Of a DNA stretch of 64,000 bases, positions 13,098 to 23,880 are shown piece after piece. The notes under the pieces are model-generated. The model made no database searches and was not told the origin of the DNA. It saw only the letters and a program-made list of their open reading frames with translations. Origin of the DNA: Syngnathus acus (lineage: Eukaryota; Chordata; Actinopteri; Syngnathiformes; Syngnathidae); the NCBI RefSeq assembly GCF_901709675.1, contig NC_051090.1, forward strand, positions 7,767,842 to 7,831,841, read 5' to 3'. The position numbers and the translations under genes are program-made. The stretch's first letter is position 1. Each line of letters opens with the position of its first letter.

Positions 13098-16000
13098 ATG
13101 TCGGGCAAGAGCTTTCGAGTAAGCGACGGGGATTGGATATGTCCAGATAAAAAGTAAGTGATCGTACAAAATAAGATGATCGTAGATTTTTGGGAAATTT
13201 TGATCTTTTTTTTAAAGGGTCGAGTCTGGAAGCAGCTGCAGGTCAACTTTGTTTCGCTTACTAGGCCCTCCATCGTGAGCTACAAAGTAGCCAGCAATCA
13301 GTATCATTCTTATTATTTCGCCAAAAAGCTGAAAAACAAATCAAGAAGATTGAGCTTTGATATACAGTGATATAATGAATTTAATTTTCGGCTATTGTAT
13401 ACGTGTGTGCTGACTGGCTGCAAGCTAACGAGGCGGCTAACGTTAGCTTCTTTCGAAGTGCCTCGATTATAGTGATCGTGGGTCGTGCTTTTTCCCTTCT
13501 TGGCGTGGAGGACAATTTGTTATATGTATTTCAACGATGGTCATAATTATCAGTACGTAGTTACGATGCATTACTAGCGTCTCAAGGAGCGGACAGCTGC
13601 AGGTTTTATTACTTGGCTCTCCGGCATAATGGGAACTGTGTCACGGTGCTGCACAAAGTCAACGCATGGCACGCTCTGTGTGCGATTATTTGCTTACTTA
13701 TGTCATGATTTTCTTTTCTAGATGTGGAAATGTGAATTTTGCAAGGCGAACAAGTTGTAATAGATGTGGAAGAGGTGAGTCTGCGACTAAATTAATGTTT
13801 ACTCTATAAGGTTGTTGTCCAAGCACATTTTCAAAGCACATTTTGCACGACCAGCATTTACACACCTTGACTTATTTATTGTAAGATTGGGGTCTGCTTT
13901 AAATTCAAATTCTATTTGAATGGCAACAGGTAAGTACAGTACACAGGTTAATTGTACCTTCTGCCATCTAGTGGAAGAACATTTAATTGCTCTGCATGTC
14001 ACTGGGATACATGCATGAACAAATACTTTCTTCTTCTGGGGTGGGTAGACAAGACCACAGAGGCCAAGATGATGAAAGCAGGAGGAACCGAGATTGGGAA
14101 AACTCTGGCTGAGAAGAGTAGAGGACTGTTTAGTGCTAACGATTGGCAATGTAAAACGTAAGTGTAAACTCAAATTGTGACCCGCATTCCTATTAAGTCC
14201 ATTTTATATTCTTCTTTATTGTCCTCTCTCTTGCACTAATCAAGATGTGGAAACGTTAACTGGGCGAGGCGGTCAGAGTGCAACATGTGTAACACTCCCA
14301 AATACGCCAAGCTTGAAGAAAGGACAGGTAATTTAGAAAAGAATGTGCAACATTGTAATATCTGCTCAATTATGCAATCTCTCATTCATGTCTCTCCAAC
14401 ACAATTTCAGGTTATGGTGGCGGTTTTAATGAAAGGGAAAATGTGGAATATATTGAGCGAGAGGAATCCGATGGTGAATATGATGAGGTGCGCCATGTGC
14501 TGCTTTGCCGTAAATGAGTGTGCATGTGTTCAATGTAATCATGTCGCATTCCCATTTTTAGGAACAATAAGACGCTACTTGTAAATTAGTTTATAAAAAC
14601 ACACCACAATGTTTAAAGGGGAAATTGATTTATTTTTTTCACGTTCATGGCGTATATTAAAATTTACAATCTACTTCGCTACCAAAGAACCTAGAAATGC
14701 TGTGAGGTTGTCGAAAAATCGTTTTCTGCCATTAAGTTGATATTTGATTTATGTCACAGTTTGGGAGGAAAAAGAAAAAGTATCGTGGGAAGAGCGAGAG
14801 CAAGACGTCTTCCTCAAAAGGAAGTGAAAAGAAGGAAGTAGGGAAGAAGCCTCCGCCGCCACCGCCGCAGGAGGATGAGGAGGATGACGATGATGAAGAC
14901 GGTGACCTGTCCAAATACAAACTGGATGTGAGCGTACGGCATGATGTGAAAAAAGATCAAGCAAGCTGTAGCGCTTTTGAAAGCATTTCGTGCAATCTTG
15001 GAGGAAGTGTGATGTTAAAAACTTGCCATCCAGGATGACGAAGATGATGACGAAGACGGCGACCTGTCAAAGTACGACCTGGACGCCAGCGATGAGGAAA
15101 AGCAGCAGCAGCAGTCGGCGAAAAGGGGCAGCCGGTCGGGCTCGTCTCGCTCCCGCTCATCCTCACGCTCATCCGGCTCCAGTTCTCGGTCGAGGTCCAG
15201 GTAAACGGGTGCAGGTCAAGGGTAACGCCAGGCAAAATGTCAGTATCAGCTCTCCACTCAGATCTCCATACTTTCCCTGTTGCTGTTTTCTGTTTTGCCG
15301 TTTGTGTTGATTGTGGTTAAGAGCCTCTCCTATTGTGTTGTAAAGACAGCGTAAACTCAATGAGCCCTCGTAATTCTGTACCAAGAGAACCATTTTTAAA
15401 TTTGACTTGGAGAATCCATTCACAAACTGCCATTCACTTGTTAAAACAGCAGGTGGTGCTATAACTCTGTTTTGAAGGGTAATGCAAGGCATTAACTGCA
15501 AATTGTGACTTCATTCAAATTAGTGACTATATAGTGATAATATTTGTTTGATTATCACGGTGTACCACAATGTTGGGTGCACTTTTTAAAAAAAATAATA
15601 TTGGAGAAAAAATATTGGAGAGTATTTTTGTCTTTTTGTCTTTCAGATCCGGTTCTAGGAGCTCCTCTAGTTCCCGATCCGGATCTCGCTCAAGGTCCCG
15701 CTCCAGGTGAATGAGGTGACATGCACTCTCTCCCTGCAGAGAGTGTTTGTATGAGCCCCAAGGCTCCGCAAACAGAGTTGTAACCGAGTTATTTATGGCT
15801 GCACTGGGATTAGTTATAGCAACCCATTATACATGATACAGGCAGATTTATCTACATACAATCTGGCCCCAATGCGCTTATAAATTGTAATTTGGCCTCG
15901 GTTGAAAATGATGCTTTTCGACCACCGGAAGTGCTCACACGTTCTTAGTATCGTTTGAATGGCATTAATATGAGCCTGCTTGTTGGGTTACATTGCAGTT

Positions 16001-16539
16001 TAATGATATTCAACGTCATCACTAAAGTGATACTAAGCTGTACATTTTTTCAAGCCATAAAGCTTGTACTCTGAGGCTTCATCCTAGTACTGAACTTAAC
16101 AAGACCCTACTGACCTTGGTGCTTGGTTTATCCCTACAAAAGATCCAGCTCCAGGTCTGGAAAGGGCTCCTCACCCCGGAAGAGGTCCGCCAGCCCGCCT
16201 TCCTCACCTGAGGCGGGGCAGAAGCGCAGTCGCTCCAGGTCGTCATCTGGAGGGAGAAAACGGAGGCGCTCTCGATCCCGTTCGTCCGAAAGGTTTGGGT
16301 TTAAAGTGGAATACCACAGCGGCACTCACTATTTATGGCCTCGCTCACAACCTTGTCGTGCTGGTTTTTCGATGCTCTGAACTTGACTTGATACATTACA
16401 GGCACGCTGAGCTGAATGTTGATGACAATCAATGCTAACGAATCTCTCCCTTCCCATCATGTTGTGTGCTTTCAGGCGCAGCAACCAGTCCTCCGGCTCC
16501 TCCCATTCTGGCTCGAGTTCTAAAAAGAAAAAAAAATAA
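13098..16539 (+). CDS. zranb2: Zinc finger Ran-binding domain protein 2 (ZRANB2/ZIS)
   Basis: ZRANB2 is a nuclear splicing factor that binds single-stranded RNA with GGU motifs through two RanBP2-type zinc fingers and contacts the spliceosome through an RS-rich tail. Coding exons are 13098-13153, 13722-13774, 14049-14157, 14245-14327, 14411-14487, 14760-14927, 15034-15200, 15647-15706, 16143-16292 and 16476-16539; phases join to give 328 residues. Finger 1 uses C15, C20, C31 and C34, and finger 2 uses C71, C74, C85 and C88. Each has its Asp-Trp before the first Cys and the Arg-Arg pair that stacks on RNA. An acidic region with two DLSKY blocks follows, then Ser-Arg repeats and a C-terminal SSSKKKKK stretch. 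The exon 5 donor (GTGCGC) is weak. Exon 9 has an open read-through that could give another C-terminus. Confidence 0.95.
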
Positions 16540-17099
16540 TTTCAGTGCCTTGGTGAAATGAACCTCAGTGCAAGTGCATGTTATCATGAGAGAAACAACC
16601 ACATCCATACAGTATGGTGTTCACCACCCCCCTACCTTCTATACACACTCGCACACACATTGCAGTAGCAACTCATATACTCTTAAATATTTCATCTCAA
16701 TCTCTGCCCAACTTGTGACAGGTGTCTACCAATACATACATGGTCATTTAATAATGTCAATGTTGGTAGCAGTATTTCTCTTGATCGTTGGGACACTTTA
16801 AAATTTCCAATGGGGCACTCCGTTTAAAATATAAATGCATCTCTTTAGGAAAAAGTACACCGTACAAAGTTTTTGTTTTGAAGGTAAGTATTTCAAAGTG
16901 TTTATCCACAAACGGCACAAATTTCATTGGTAGTTTTCATTTGATTAAACTTTTGTCATTTATGTATACTGGAGGGAAGACCAGATTTGCGTAACAAATT
17001 CCCCAGATTAGTTTTCCAAGACTTTTTTTAGTACAGTATGTTATGACAATTCATTCTTTATATATAGTACTATACATGTTAAATAACTGTACGTGTGTA

Positions 17100-17105
17100 A
17101 ATAAA
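17100..17105 (+). terminator. Candidate polyadenylation signal of zranb2
   Basis: AATAAA occurs about 560 bp past the zranb2 stop codon and is followed by a T/GT-rich downstream stretch. It would place the transcript end at about 17120-17130, before ptger3. Confidence 0.5.
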
Positions 17106-17667
17106 GTCTTGTCAACTTATTTCCTTGTCATTTGTCTGAAGATATACAGCATTTAAAATGGTAAAATTTTCTCTGTACAGGTTTATTTTGTCTACAATGG
17201 ATTTATTTGATTTTAAATCTTGTTAAATAGTTGAGCTTGTAACCAAAATTCAAAGCTGCACTTTGAGTTGTTCAAACGATTAGATTTGATATATATTATG
17301 TTAAGCTTTTTTTTTCCCACGCGTTTTAAATATCTATTTGATATCATTGAGCACGTCCCCATTTGGACGACCCCCCAGAAAAATAGCAGATTAGTGACAA
17401 CCATCTGTCTGGGGGCAATCGGGAAGTTTGAAAGTAATGAAACAACAAGTTAATCACAAACGTCGGTGAAACTCGAGCCATTTTTAAAAATTATTATTCT
17501 GGGGAGGCACTAGACCGCCCCGCCGGTCCCGCCTCCGGCGCGTAAAAGGACTGTCGGGCGCTTTTACGCGCAGAGCCGCGCAGCTCAGTATTGTGGCGCT
17601 CGGAAGGGATGGTGAGCGCACGTACGGCTTGTGTGATTCGTCTCCGCTTCTCAGTGCGTCCGAAAGG

Positions 17668-20600
17668 ATGACTTCGGACAATTGTGACCTTCTGGAGGGC
17701 TCGCAAAGCAGAACTGGGGGCATGCTGACGTCCAATGTCACCAAGTCAGCAGGGGAAGAAAACGCCACCAGGACGGATTCCGACTGTAGTTACGTGTCGG
17801 TTGTTTTTCCCATAACCATGATGGCCACGGGCATGGTGGGTAATTCTCTGGCTCTAATCCTGGTCTACATCTCCTACCGGAAAAAGGAGAACAGAAGGAA
17901 GAAGTCCTTCTTGCTTTGCATTGGGTCTTTGGCGCTGACGGACCTGTTCGGCCAGCTCCTAACGAGTCCGATTGTGATCTCGGTTTATCGCGCCGACCTA
18001 AGATGGGAGCGCATCGACTCATCGGGCAACCTGTGCGCCTTTTTCGGAGTGTGCATGACCACTTTCGGCCTGTGCGCACTGTTCATGGCCAGCGCCATGG
18101 CTATCGAGAGGGCCACGGCCATCACCAACCCGCACTGGTACTCCAACCACATGAAGACCAGCGTGACCAAGCAGACTTTGGTGGTCATCTGGTGCCTGGT
18201 GTTGCTCTTCGCTCTCCTGCCTGTTGCAGGGGTGGGCAAGTACACACGTCAGTGGCCTGGCACCTGGTGCTTTATCAGCACCGGGGACAGAGAAGTGCCC
18301 GGCAATATATTTTTTTCCTTCACTTTTGCCTTACTGGGGATTTTCTCGTTGCTTGTCACTGTCTCCTGCAACGTGGTGACCATCCGGGGCCTGATTATTC
18401 GCTGCAAAAACAAATCTGGCACGTCTCAGGCCTCCAAACACTGGGAAAGACTCACCACAGAGACAGTCATTCAACTCATGGGGATTATGTGCGTCCTGCT
18501 TGTGTGCTGGTCTCCTCTACTGGTATGTTATCAGTGCTCCTGTTGAAGTATGGTGAATCATGTTGCAAGTATTTCTTAACCCTCAAAGAGCAAAGGCACA
18601 TGTTGTAAAAACAGCTAAAGATAAATCATTTTCAAATCTTAAGGTCTGTAAAATGCAGCTTGATGTGTGCTTGCATGGGTGTGCACACTTTTATGAACAT
18701 TAGGCGGTGTTTCAAGTTAACCAACCACATTCAAAGTCATGGTAAAAGGGAGAGAGCACACTTTTTAAACTAAGTTTCTTGACATTTTTGGAATCACGTT
18801 CTTCAGCCCAAGACTAATTGGTCTGCAGAGAGCTTCCACAGCTTCAGAGGGATATTATTTATCAGTCAGGAGCAGTGTAAAATGTCCAAGGTAGAAAATA
18901 TTCACTGGAACACAGTGATGGCAGTCATCTATTGGAGAAATCATGACACAGTGAAGACTAACTGGAAGTGGCTAAAAATGATTAGAGACCAACAGCAACA
19001 CTAAAGGATCTGCAGAAATCTCTGGAAAACACTGTCTGTTTGTTGTTACTCGACAAGCTCCCATCTTTTTGTGTCTTGGTTATGGAGTGCACGGGGAGCA
19101 GTTAATATTTACACCTAATCGTTATAGTCTGACGATTGTGTGCACGATTTACTTTAGGTGCAGTGAGGTATAAACCGTTGTGACATTCTATTATATTGTC
19201 ATCTGCAAAAATCGACACAAACCTGTACGTGTACACACACACACATACACACACACACACACAGCGGTCAGTCCTTGGAGATGCTTCATCTCCTTCGGCG
19301 GCACACTAACGAGAGCAGACACCACAATGTTCTGTTTGATCTCACACTAGCCGGAAAAAGGTGTCCATTTATCTGCCTCAAATTAGCAAGCCAAGTAGCA
19401 ATGATTGCACTTGATGTGTACCTTTAAAGGTGCTGAAAATGTTCTTATATTCTTCCAAGCGGACAGGCTGTACTTTTCATTTCTTTCCATTGCCAGGCCT
19501 TGAGTAAATGAATGGTGCCCTGCCGCCCCCGTGACCCCTGCCAAAACACTCCTGCTATCCATTAAGGTCCAATGCACTTAGCTGAGATCTGTTTCAGGGG
19601 TCTGCTACATGTGCTGTGAGGGCACGCATTGTCAGTCACATGTAATTGTACGGGCAAGGACGTTATTAAATAACATTGTCATTGTAATCTTGGTATCAAA
19701 AGAGGCAGCAAATTTGAGTAAATAATAGAATTATTGCTACATGCATTTTGTTTGATTACATTCTGGTTATTTGAAAACTGCACATGAATACTGGGAGACT
19801 CATTTTTGGTTTTTGGGGTTACTTCCCCCAGACCTATTAGAAGGTGAAATGTATGCGCTAGCAGGGGTGTCAAACTCATCGTAGTCATAGTTTCCCTTGA
19901 AGGGCCATTATGATTGTCAACACTTTCTATATACAACAAAGTAGTTTTGAAATCAGAGACTAGTAAAAACTGCTCAAATATGTTAAAAACACAAATTGCA
20001 AGCAATATCTCTATTTTTTTTAAAGTGGAAACAATTTGTTATTTTAGTAATGACACAAAGCCGATGCAAAATCTGTCTTCGCCGGCCATATAAAATTATA
20101 CGGAGGGCCGCATCTGGCCCCCGGGCCTTGAGTTTGAGAGCACTCTGCCGCTCCAAAAGATACATTTCTTTCCCTCAATGGATCTGGTAGTGTGTTCTGC
20201 ATGATGAAGGCTCTCTTAATCAGTCATGTTGCATCATTATTAAAATTTGCAAATGTGTTTCTGTAGATTTCTGAGTTGTCGCATTACATCAATGAAGATT
20301 AATGAGCCAATTGCCGAAGAAGCAGTGCAAGCGCAAGACATGAAAGTTACATTTCACCGACTAAATTAATCTCGTACTTAATCTTTCTCTCTCCACAGGT
20401 TTTGATGTTAAGGATGATCTCCGCCCAGGTGTCCTCTCACGAATGTAATTCCTCACCAGAGAGCTCCCACCCTTCCTCCGTGCGAGACGTCCAGTTGGAC
20501 TGTAATTTCTTTCTGACCGCCATCCGCCTGGCCTCGCTCAATCAGATCCTGGACCCGTGGGTTTACCTGCTCCTTAGGGAGATCCTTTTTCGCAAATTCT

Positions 20601-20731
20601 GCTTGGTAGCCAATGCCGTCTCCAACTGCTCCATTGAGGATCACAAGGAGACCCAAACAGCTCTGGATGCACTTAATAAGAAGAATCAAGAAAGCTTTGA
20701 AAAGCCCCAAAGTAACAAAGGAGACTTTTGA
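17668..20731 (+). CDS. ptger3: Prostaglandin E receptor 3 (EP3), rhodopsin-like GPCR
   Basis: EP3 is a plasma-membrane receptor for prostaglandin E2 that mainly couples to Gi and lowers cAMP. Coding exons are 17668-18522 and 20399-20731, with a GT-AG intron in phase 0, giving 395 residues. The N-terminus has two glycosylation sequons (NVT, NAT) and seven hydrophobic segments follow. The end of TM3 reads ERA in place of DRY. Loop 2 has the prostanoid-receptor signature [11 protein letters not shown], whose Cys pairs with the one in NLCAFFG. TM7 reads [17 protein letters not shown], with the Arg that binds the ligand carboxylate and DPWVY for NPxxY. The intron falls in TM6 after WSPLL, the position used in mammals as I recall. 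The ATG at 17668 has A at -3; an in-frame GTG farther upstream is not a credible start. Exon 2 runs to its own stop. Confidence 0.95.
19236..19264. repeat. (CA)n microsatellite in ptger3 intron 1
   Basis: CA dinucleotides repeat with one interruption (ATACAC) in the intron between the two coding exons. It is likely polymorphic. Confidence 0.85.
19862..20147 (-). mobile_element. hAT-like MITE copy in ptger3 intron (same family as 35022-35312)
   Basis: The left end reads CAGGGGTGTCAAACTCA and the right end reads GGCCTTGAGTTTGAGAGCACTCTG, imperfect inverted termini. Internal landmarks (CAAATTGCAAGCA, GTAATGACACAAA, GGGCCGCATCTGGCCC) match the copies at about 29896 and 35022 in the opposite orientation. 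No clear 8-bp target duplication remains, so it is an older copy. It encodes nothing. Confidence 0.75.
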
Positions 20732-21127
20732 ATGAGGAAGATTTTCCCGTTTTATAAGACATTGAATGGAAATTAACAAAGTGAAGATTCTGCATGTGGA
20801 AGCATATTTTTCCTTGTAAAAGTCAACTGACCATCATCTGAATATATCCCACGGCCTACCAAGAAGTCTTTTTGTTACTTTTCAGTCATATCATTCCCAA
20901 GTAGTGACTCTAACTTGAAGTGACGCATATTTCATTTGACATCACATTTTTACAGTAAGATATAAACCGTTTACTATACAGGAATGTAACTATTTTTGAT
21001 GAAAAGCGGAAAGAAAAATGGAATGTAAGAATATTTATTAATGATCAATGTAGTGGTAAATACTTTTTGGGCCAAGAGCTTACAATGCTACCTATTGGAT
21101 ATCACTGAATGTAAATTGTAGAACAAA
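20732..21127 (+). other. Probable ptger3 3' UTR
   Basis: AT-rich sequence follows the ptger3 stop codon. I see no AATAAA within it; candidates farther on (about 22070 and 22541) would imply a long 3' UTR that includes the MITE at 21128. It is called only from position. Confidence 0.4.
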
Positions 21128-21359
21128 CACTGGCGCAGCTAGGATTTGTATTCCTTGGGAAGGGTGGGTGCAAGGGTAACTCAGAGGGTCCACAAAAAAG
21201 TTACAAGCCCCCAAATCTGCAGAAAACTGTGATAAACATTCACCATACGTTCTGTGGAAATATGGCGAAAAAAACCCCAAAATGGAAATATATTATCTAA
21301 CCTGGCACCTGGGGGGGTGCAGTGCCCTCACCCCAAGCCCCCCTCTAGCTCCGCCAGTG
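21128..21359. mobile_element. MITE with CACTGGCG-type inverted termini
   Basis: The left end CACTGGCGCAGCTAG and the right end CTAGCTCCGCCAGTG are near-perfect reverse complements with one mismatch. The body is non-coding with G- and C-runs near the ends. Termini of this kind are common in non-autonomous hAT-type elements of fish. The flanks share only about five of eight bases (ending ACAAA), so the target duplication is doubtful. Confidence 0.7.
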
Positions 21360-21435
21360 CACACAAATCAACAGATGTTTCACAGATGGTTGGCTTTAAG
21401 GCATCAATGCAGTATGTGAAATTCTATTATGTGTT

Positions 21436-21557
21436 CATCCATCCATTTTCTGAACCGCTTAGTCCCCACGGGGGTCGCGGGAGTGCTGGAGCCTATCCCA
21501 GCCGTCATCGGGCAGTAGGCGGGGGACACCCTGAACCGGTTGCCAGCCAATCGCAGG
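21436..21557 (+). repeat. Fragment of a common teleost interspersed repeat
   Basis: It starts CATCCATCCATTTTCTGAACC and continues with GGGGGTCGCGGGAGTGCTGGAG and CTATCCCAGC (quoted in parts). This is a word series I recognise as widespread in fish genomes, probably the 3' part of a non-LTR retrotransposon. The family name is not assigned. Confidence 0.65.
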
Positions 21558-23324
21558 TGTTGTTATGTGTTGAGCTGCTTTTTTCCAAGAATTGTGAAGT
21601 TTGTTGTTTGTGCCAAACGTCTAACTGTTGCTCCGCTTGAGGGAAAGGCAACTGTTGCCATTTTATGTCATGTACAGACATATTTCTAATATAAGTTGAC
21701 ATTTATTTATTATGTATTTATTTATTGCGGTATTTATTGGGAAAACTGCCATTTTCAGCATTGTCATTTAGGAAAATTGCAAACAAACTGTGCCTTCTCA
21801 GCGCATTAGCCAGCTGGATGCGTTTTTGCCGGCCTGTCATGTGCATACAATACAAAACAGCAGCTGTATGCTCATCAACCATTGTAAATTTCCCACTTGC
21901 ATGCTCATCCACCCAAGCAAGAGTGATGAGCTTCACACGTGACCTCTTGATCTTTGAACGTGAAGGTGTGTCTTAACAAGAAATCACCGCTTGGCGTAAT
22001 TGATGCTGCACTAATTTGAAGTGCCGCTTTAAATTGAGCGCTTCAAGTCCAAGCACTCGTTCGATTGTCAATAAACACCTCTGCAACAGTTTTAATTGTC
22101 ACATTTAACAACCAGACTCAACCAGCTTGCGCGTGATCCTGAGCCATGTTATTTGCATTTTACGCCATCCACCTGCAAGAGTACAATAATTGCTGAAAAG
22201 CTTCTACAGATATAGTAAACAATGTCTTGTTTTTGGATTCATATTAATTTTGTGATTTTTTTTAAATAAGAAAAAAATAAGAAAACAATTCTGTAGTTTC
22301 ATTGTTTTTTTATTATATTTGTTTTGTTCATTTTTCTTTGTATCTGAAAAACAAAAAAGCATTGATTCTTGCTTGAACGCTCGATTATTCATCAGTGATC
22401 TGCCATAAAAAAAAAAAACAGTAAGAATACTAATGACACATTTATTATGGCATAAGAGTGACTGAGTAAAAGGATAGTTTCTCCAAATATTTATCCTTAA
22501 TGAGTTTTCTGACCTTGTTCACAAATCTTGTGTTTGGCTTCAATAAAAGGTCATTAATATTGTTACTCTTCGTTTTCAGCTTTAATTGGCAGATACGTTT
22601 ATTTGCGCAAAGTGAAGAACACTTTTGACTGGAAATGAAAAACTGCTAATATGATATTTTTGATATAAGTGTCTGCCTACTGATCCCGTTAAAAGAAGCA
22701 TTTAAGCGACATTGCGCCTTGCATGTTTGTCTTTGAAATAAAAATGGAGCAGTCACTTTTATATTCATACATTCGGCAAAGTTAATGTATTTCTGTGCAC
22801 ATACGATCTGTAAAATATGACATACATGTCTCACAAAGTCATCATTTTATCCCACCAAAAGGCAAATAAATAAAAAACATTCACTTTAAATATGTCGTTA
22901 CTGACCCCTGAGACCCGATTCTCAGATGAGGGCTATTTACACATACATGCTGCAAGGTTGCTGTTCCAATTTTTATAATGTGCAATGCTTCTATATTGAA
23001 TATGAGTGTAAAATAGGAATGCTGTAATTATGGAACCTTTGGCCAAGTCTATGCGCATTTTTGATTCATTTGTAGTTGCAATGTGACTTACTTTATGTGG
23101 TGCTGTAATGTTATCAGTCCAAGTCAAGTTTAATAAAGGAGAGAAATTTGTTTAGTATTTTTAACAGGTCTTTATTCCTCACTCTTGCCCCATAGTTATA
23201 GCATCGATTAGAAAATGCATAATAATGATATTGATAATAATAATAATCATCATCATAAATATTTCTTTGTTTCCATTCAACACGTTTGTTTAAATCAACA
23301 TCAAAAATATGTTTGGGTACATAA
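21558..23324. other. Intergenic, AT-rich, no gene recognised
   Basis: It contains A/T homopolymer runs and a short AAT/AAC microsatellite-like stretch at about 23219-23256. No gene or well-bounded repeat was found before the retrotransposon LTR. Confidence 0.5.
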
Positions 23325-23863
23325 TGTCATGCTGTCATGTTTTGTGAGTTGTTTTTGTCTTGTCCTGTTCGTCGTATTGTCACTTCCTGTTTTGTTTTGG
23401 TAACTCTCCTCTCGTTTCAGTTCGTGGGTCCTTCCTCTGTGCGTCAGGCCACTTGACTTCCCTGATCCCAATTGTGTGCACCTGTGTCTTTGGTCCAAAT
23501 TGTCTGCACCTGTGTCCTCACCCTTCTGTGTGTATTTAGCCAGCGTCTTCCCCTTGTCTTGTGCCAGTGTGTCTTGTCCCGTCTTGAGCACCAGCGATCG
23601 CGTGAGTAACAGATATCACTTTAGAGAACCTAGTTTAGAAGATACCTTTTTTTTGTCAAGCCTGAGCGCTGTGTTTTTCAGTTTTGTTTTTTGCCACCGT
23701 GTTTTCCCTCGTTTTGAGGCGCTTTTGTTTTTTTTGCTGTCTCCAGCCTTGTTTTCCCTCTTTTTGAGGCGCTTTTGTTTTTTTGTGCTGTCTCCAGCCT
23801 GTTCGAATAAATACCTTTTTTGGCACTCTGCATCCGAGTCCTCTCCCTGATCCAAGCCTGACA
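23325..23863 (+). repeat. 5' LTR of the Ty3/Gypsy element
   Basis: This 539-bp LTR has TGTCA...TGACA ends. AATAAA at about 23807 is a likely polyadenylation signal. It contains a tandem pair of about 50-bp units (23700-23749 and 23750-23800), both with GAGGCGCTTTTG and CTGTCTCCAGCCT. Only 17 bp separate the LTR end from the gag ATG, and no standard TGG-led primer-binding site directly abuts the LTR. Confidence 0.88.
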
Positions 23864-23880
23864 GTACACACTGGCAAGTC

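Noticed and set aside
12893-13273. Minus-strand ORF over the zranb2 first exon
   Set aside because: No similarity to known proteins, and it overlaps a real coding exon and the promoter region.
14732-14964. Minus-strand frames rich in Ser and His/Pro opposite zranb2 exon 6
   Set aside because: They are shadows of the acidic and proline codons of zranb2 on the other strand.
17593-17667. Upstream extension of the ptger3 frame beginning at 17593
   Set aside because: The codon there is GTG, not a credible eukaryotic start; the ATG at 17668 has A at -3 and gives a normal EP3 N-terminus.
18712-19030. Possible decayed transposon coding piece in the ptger3 intron
   Set aside because: The wording felt repeat-like, but no termini, frame or recognisable domain could be shown.
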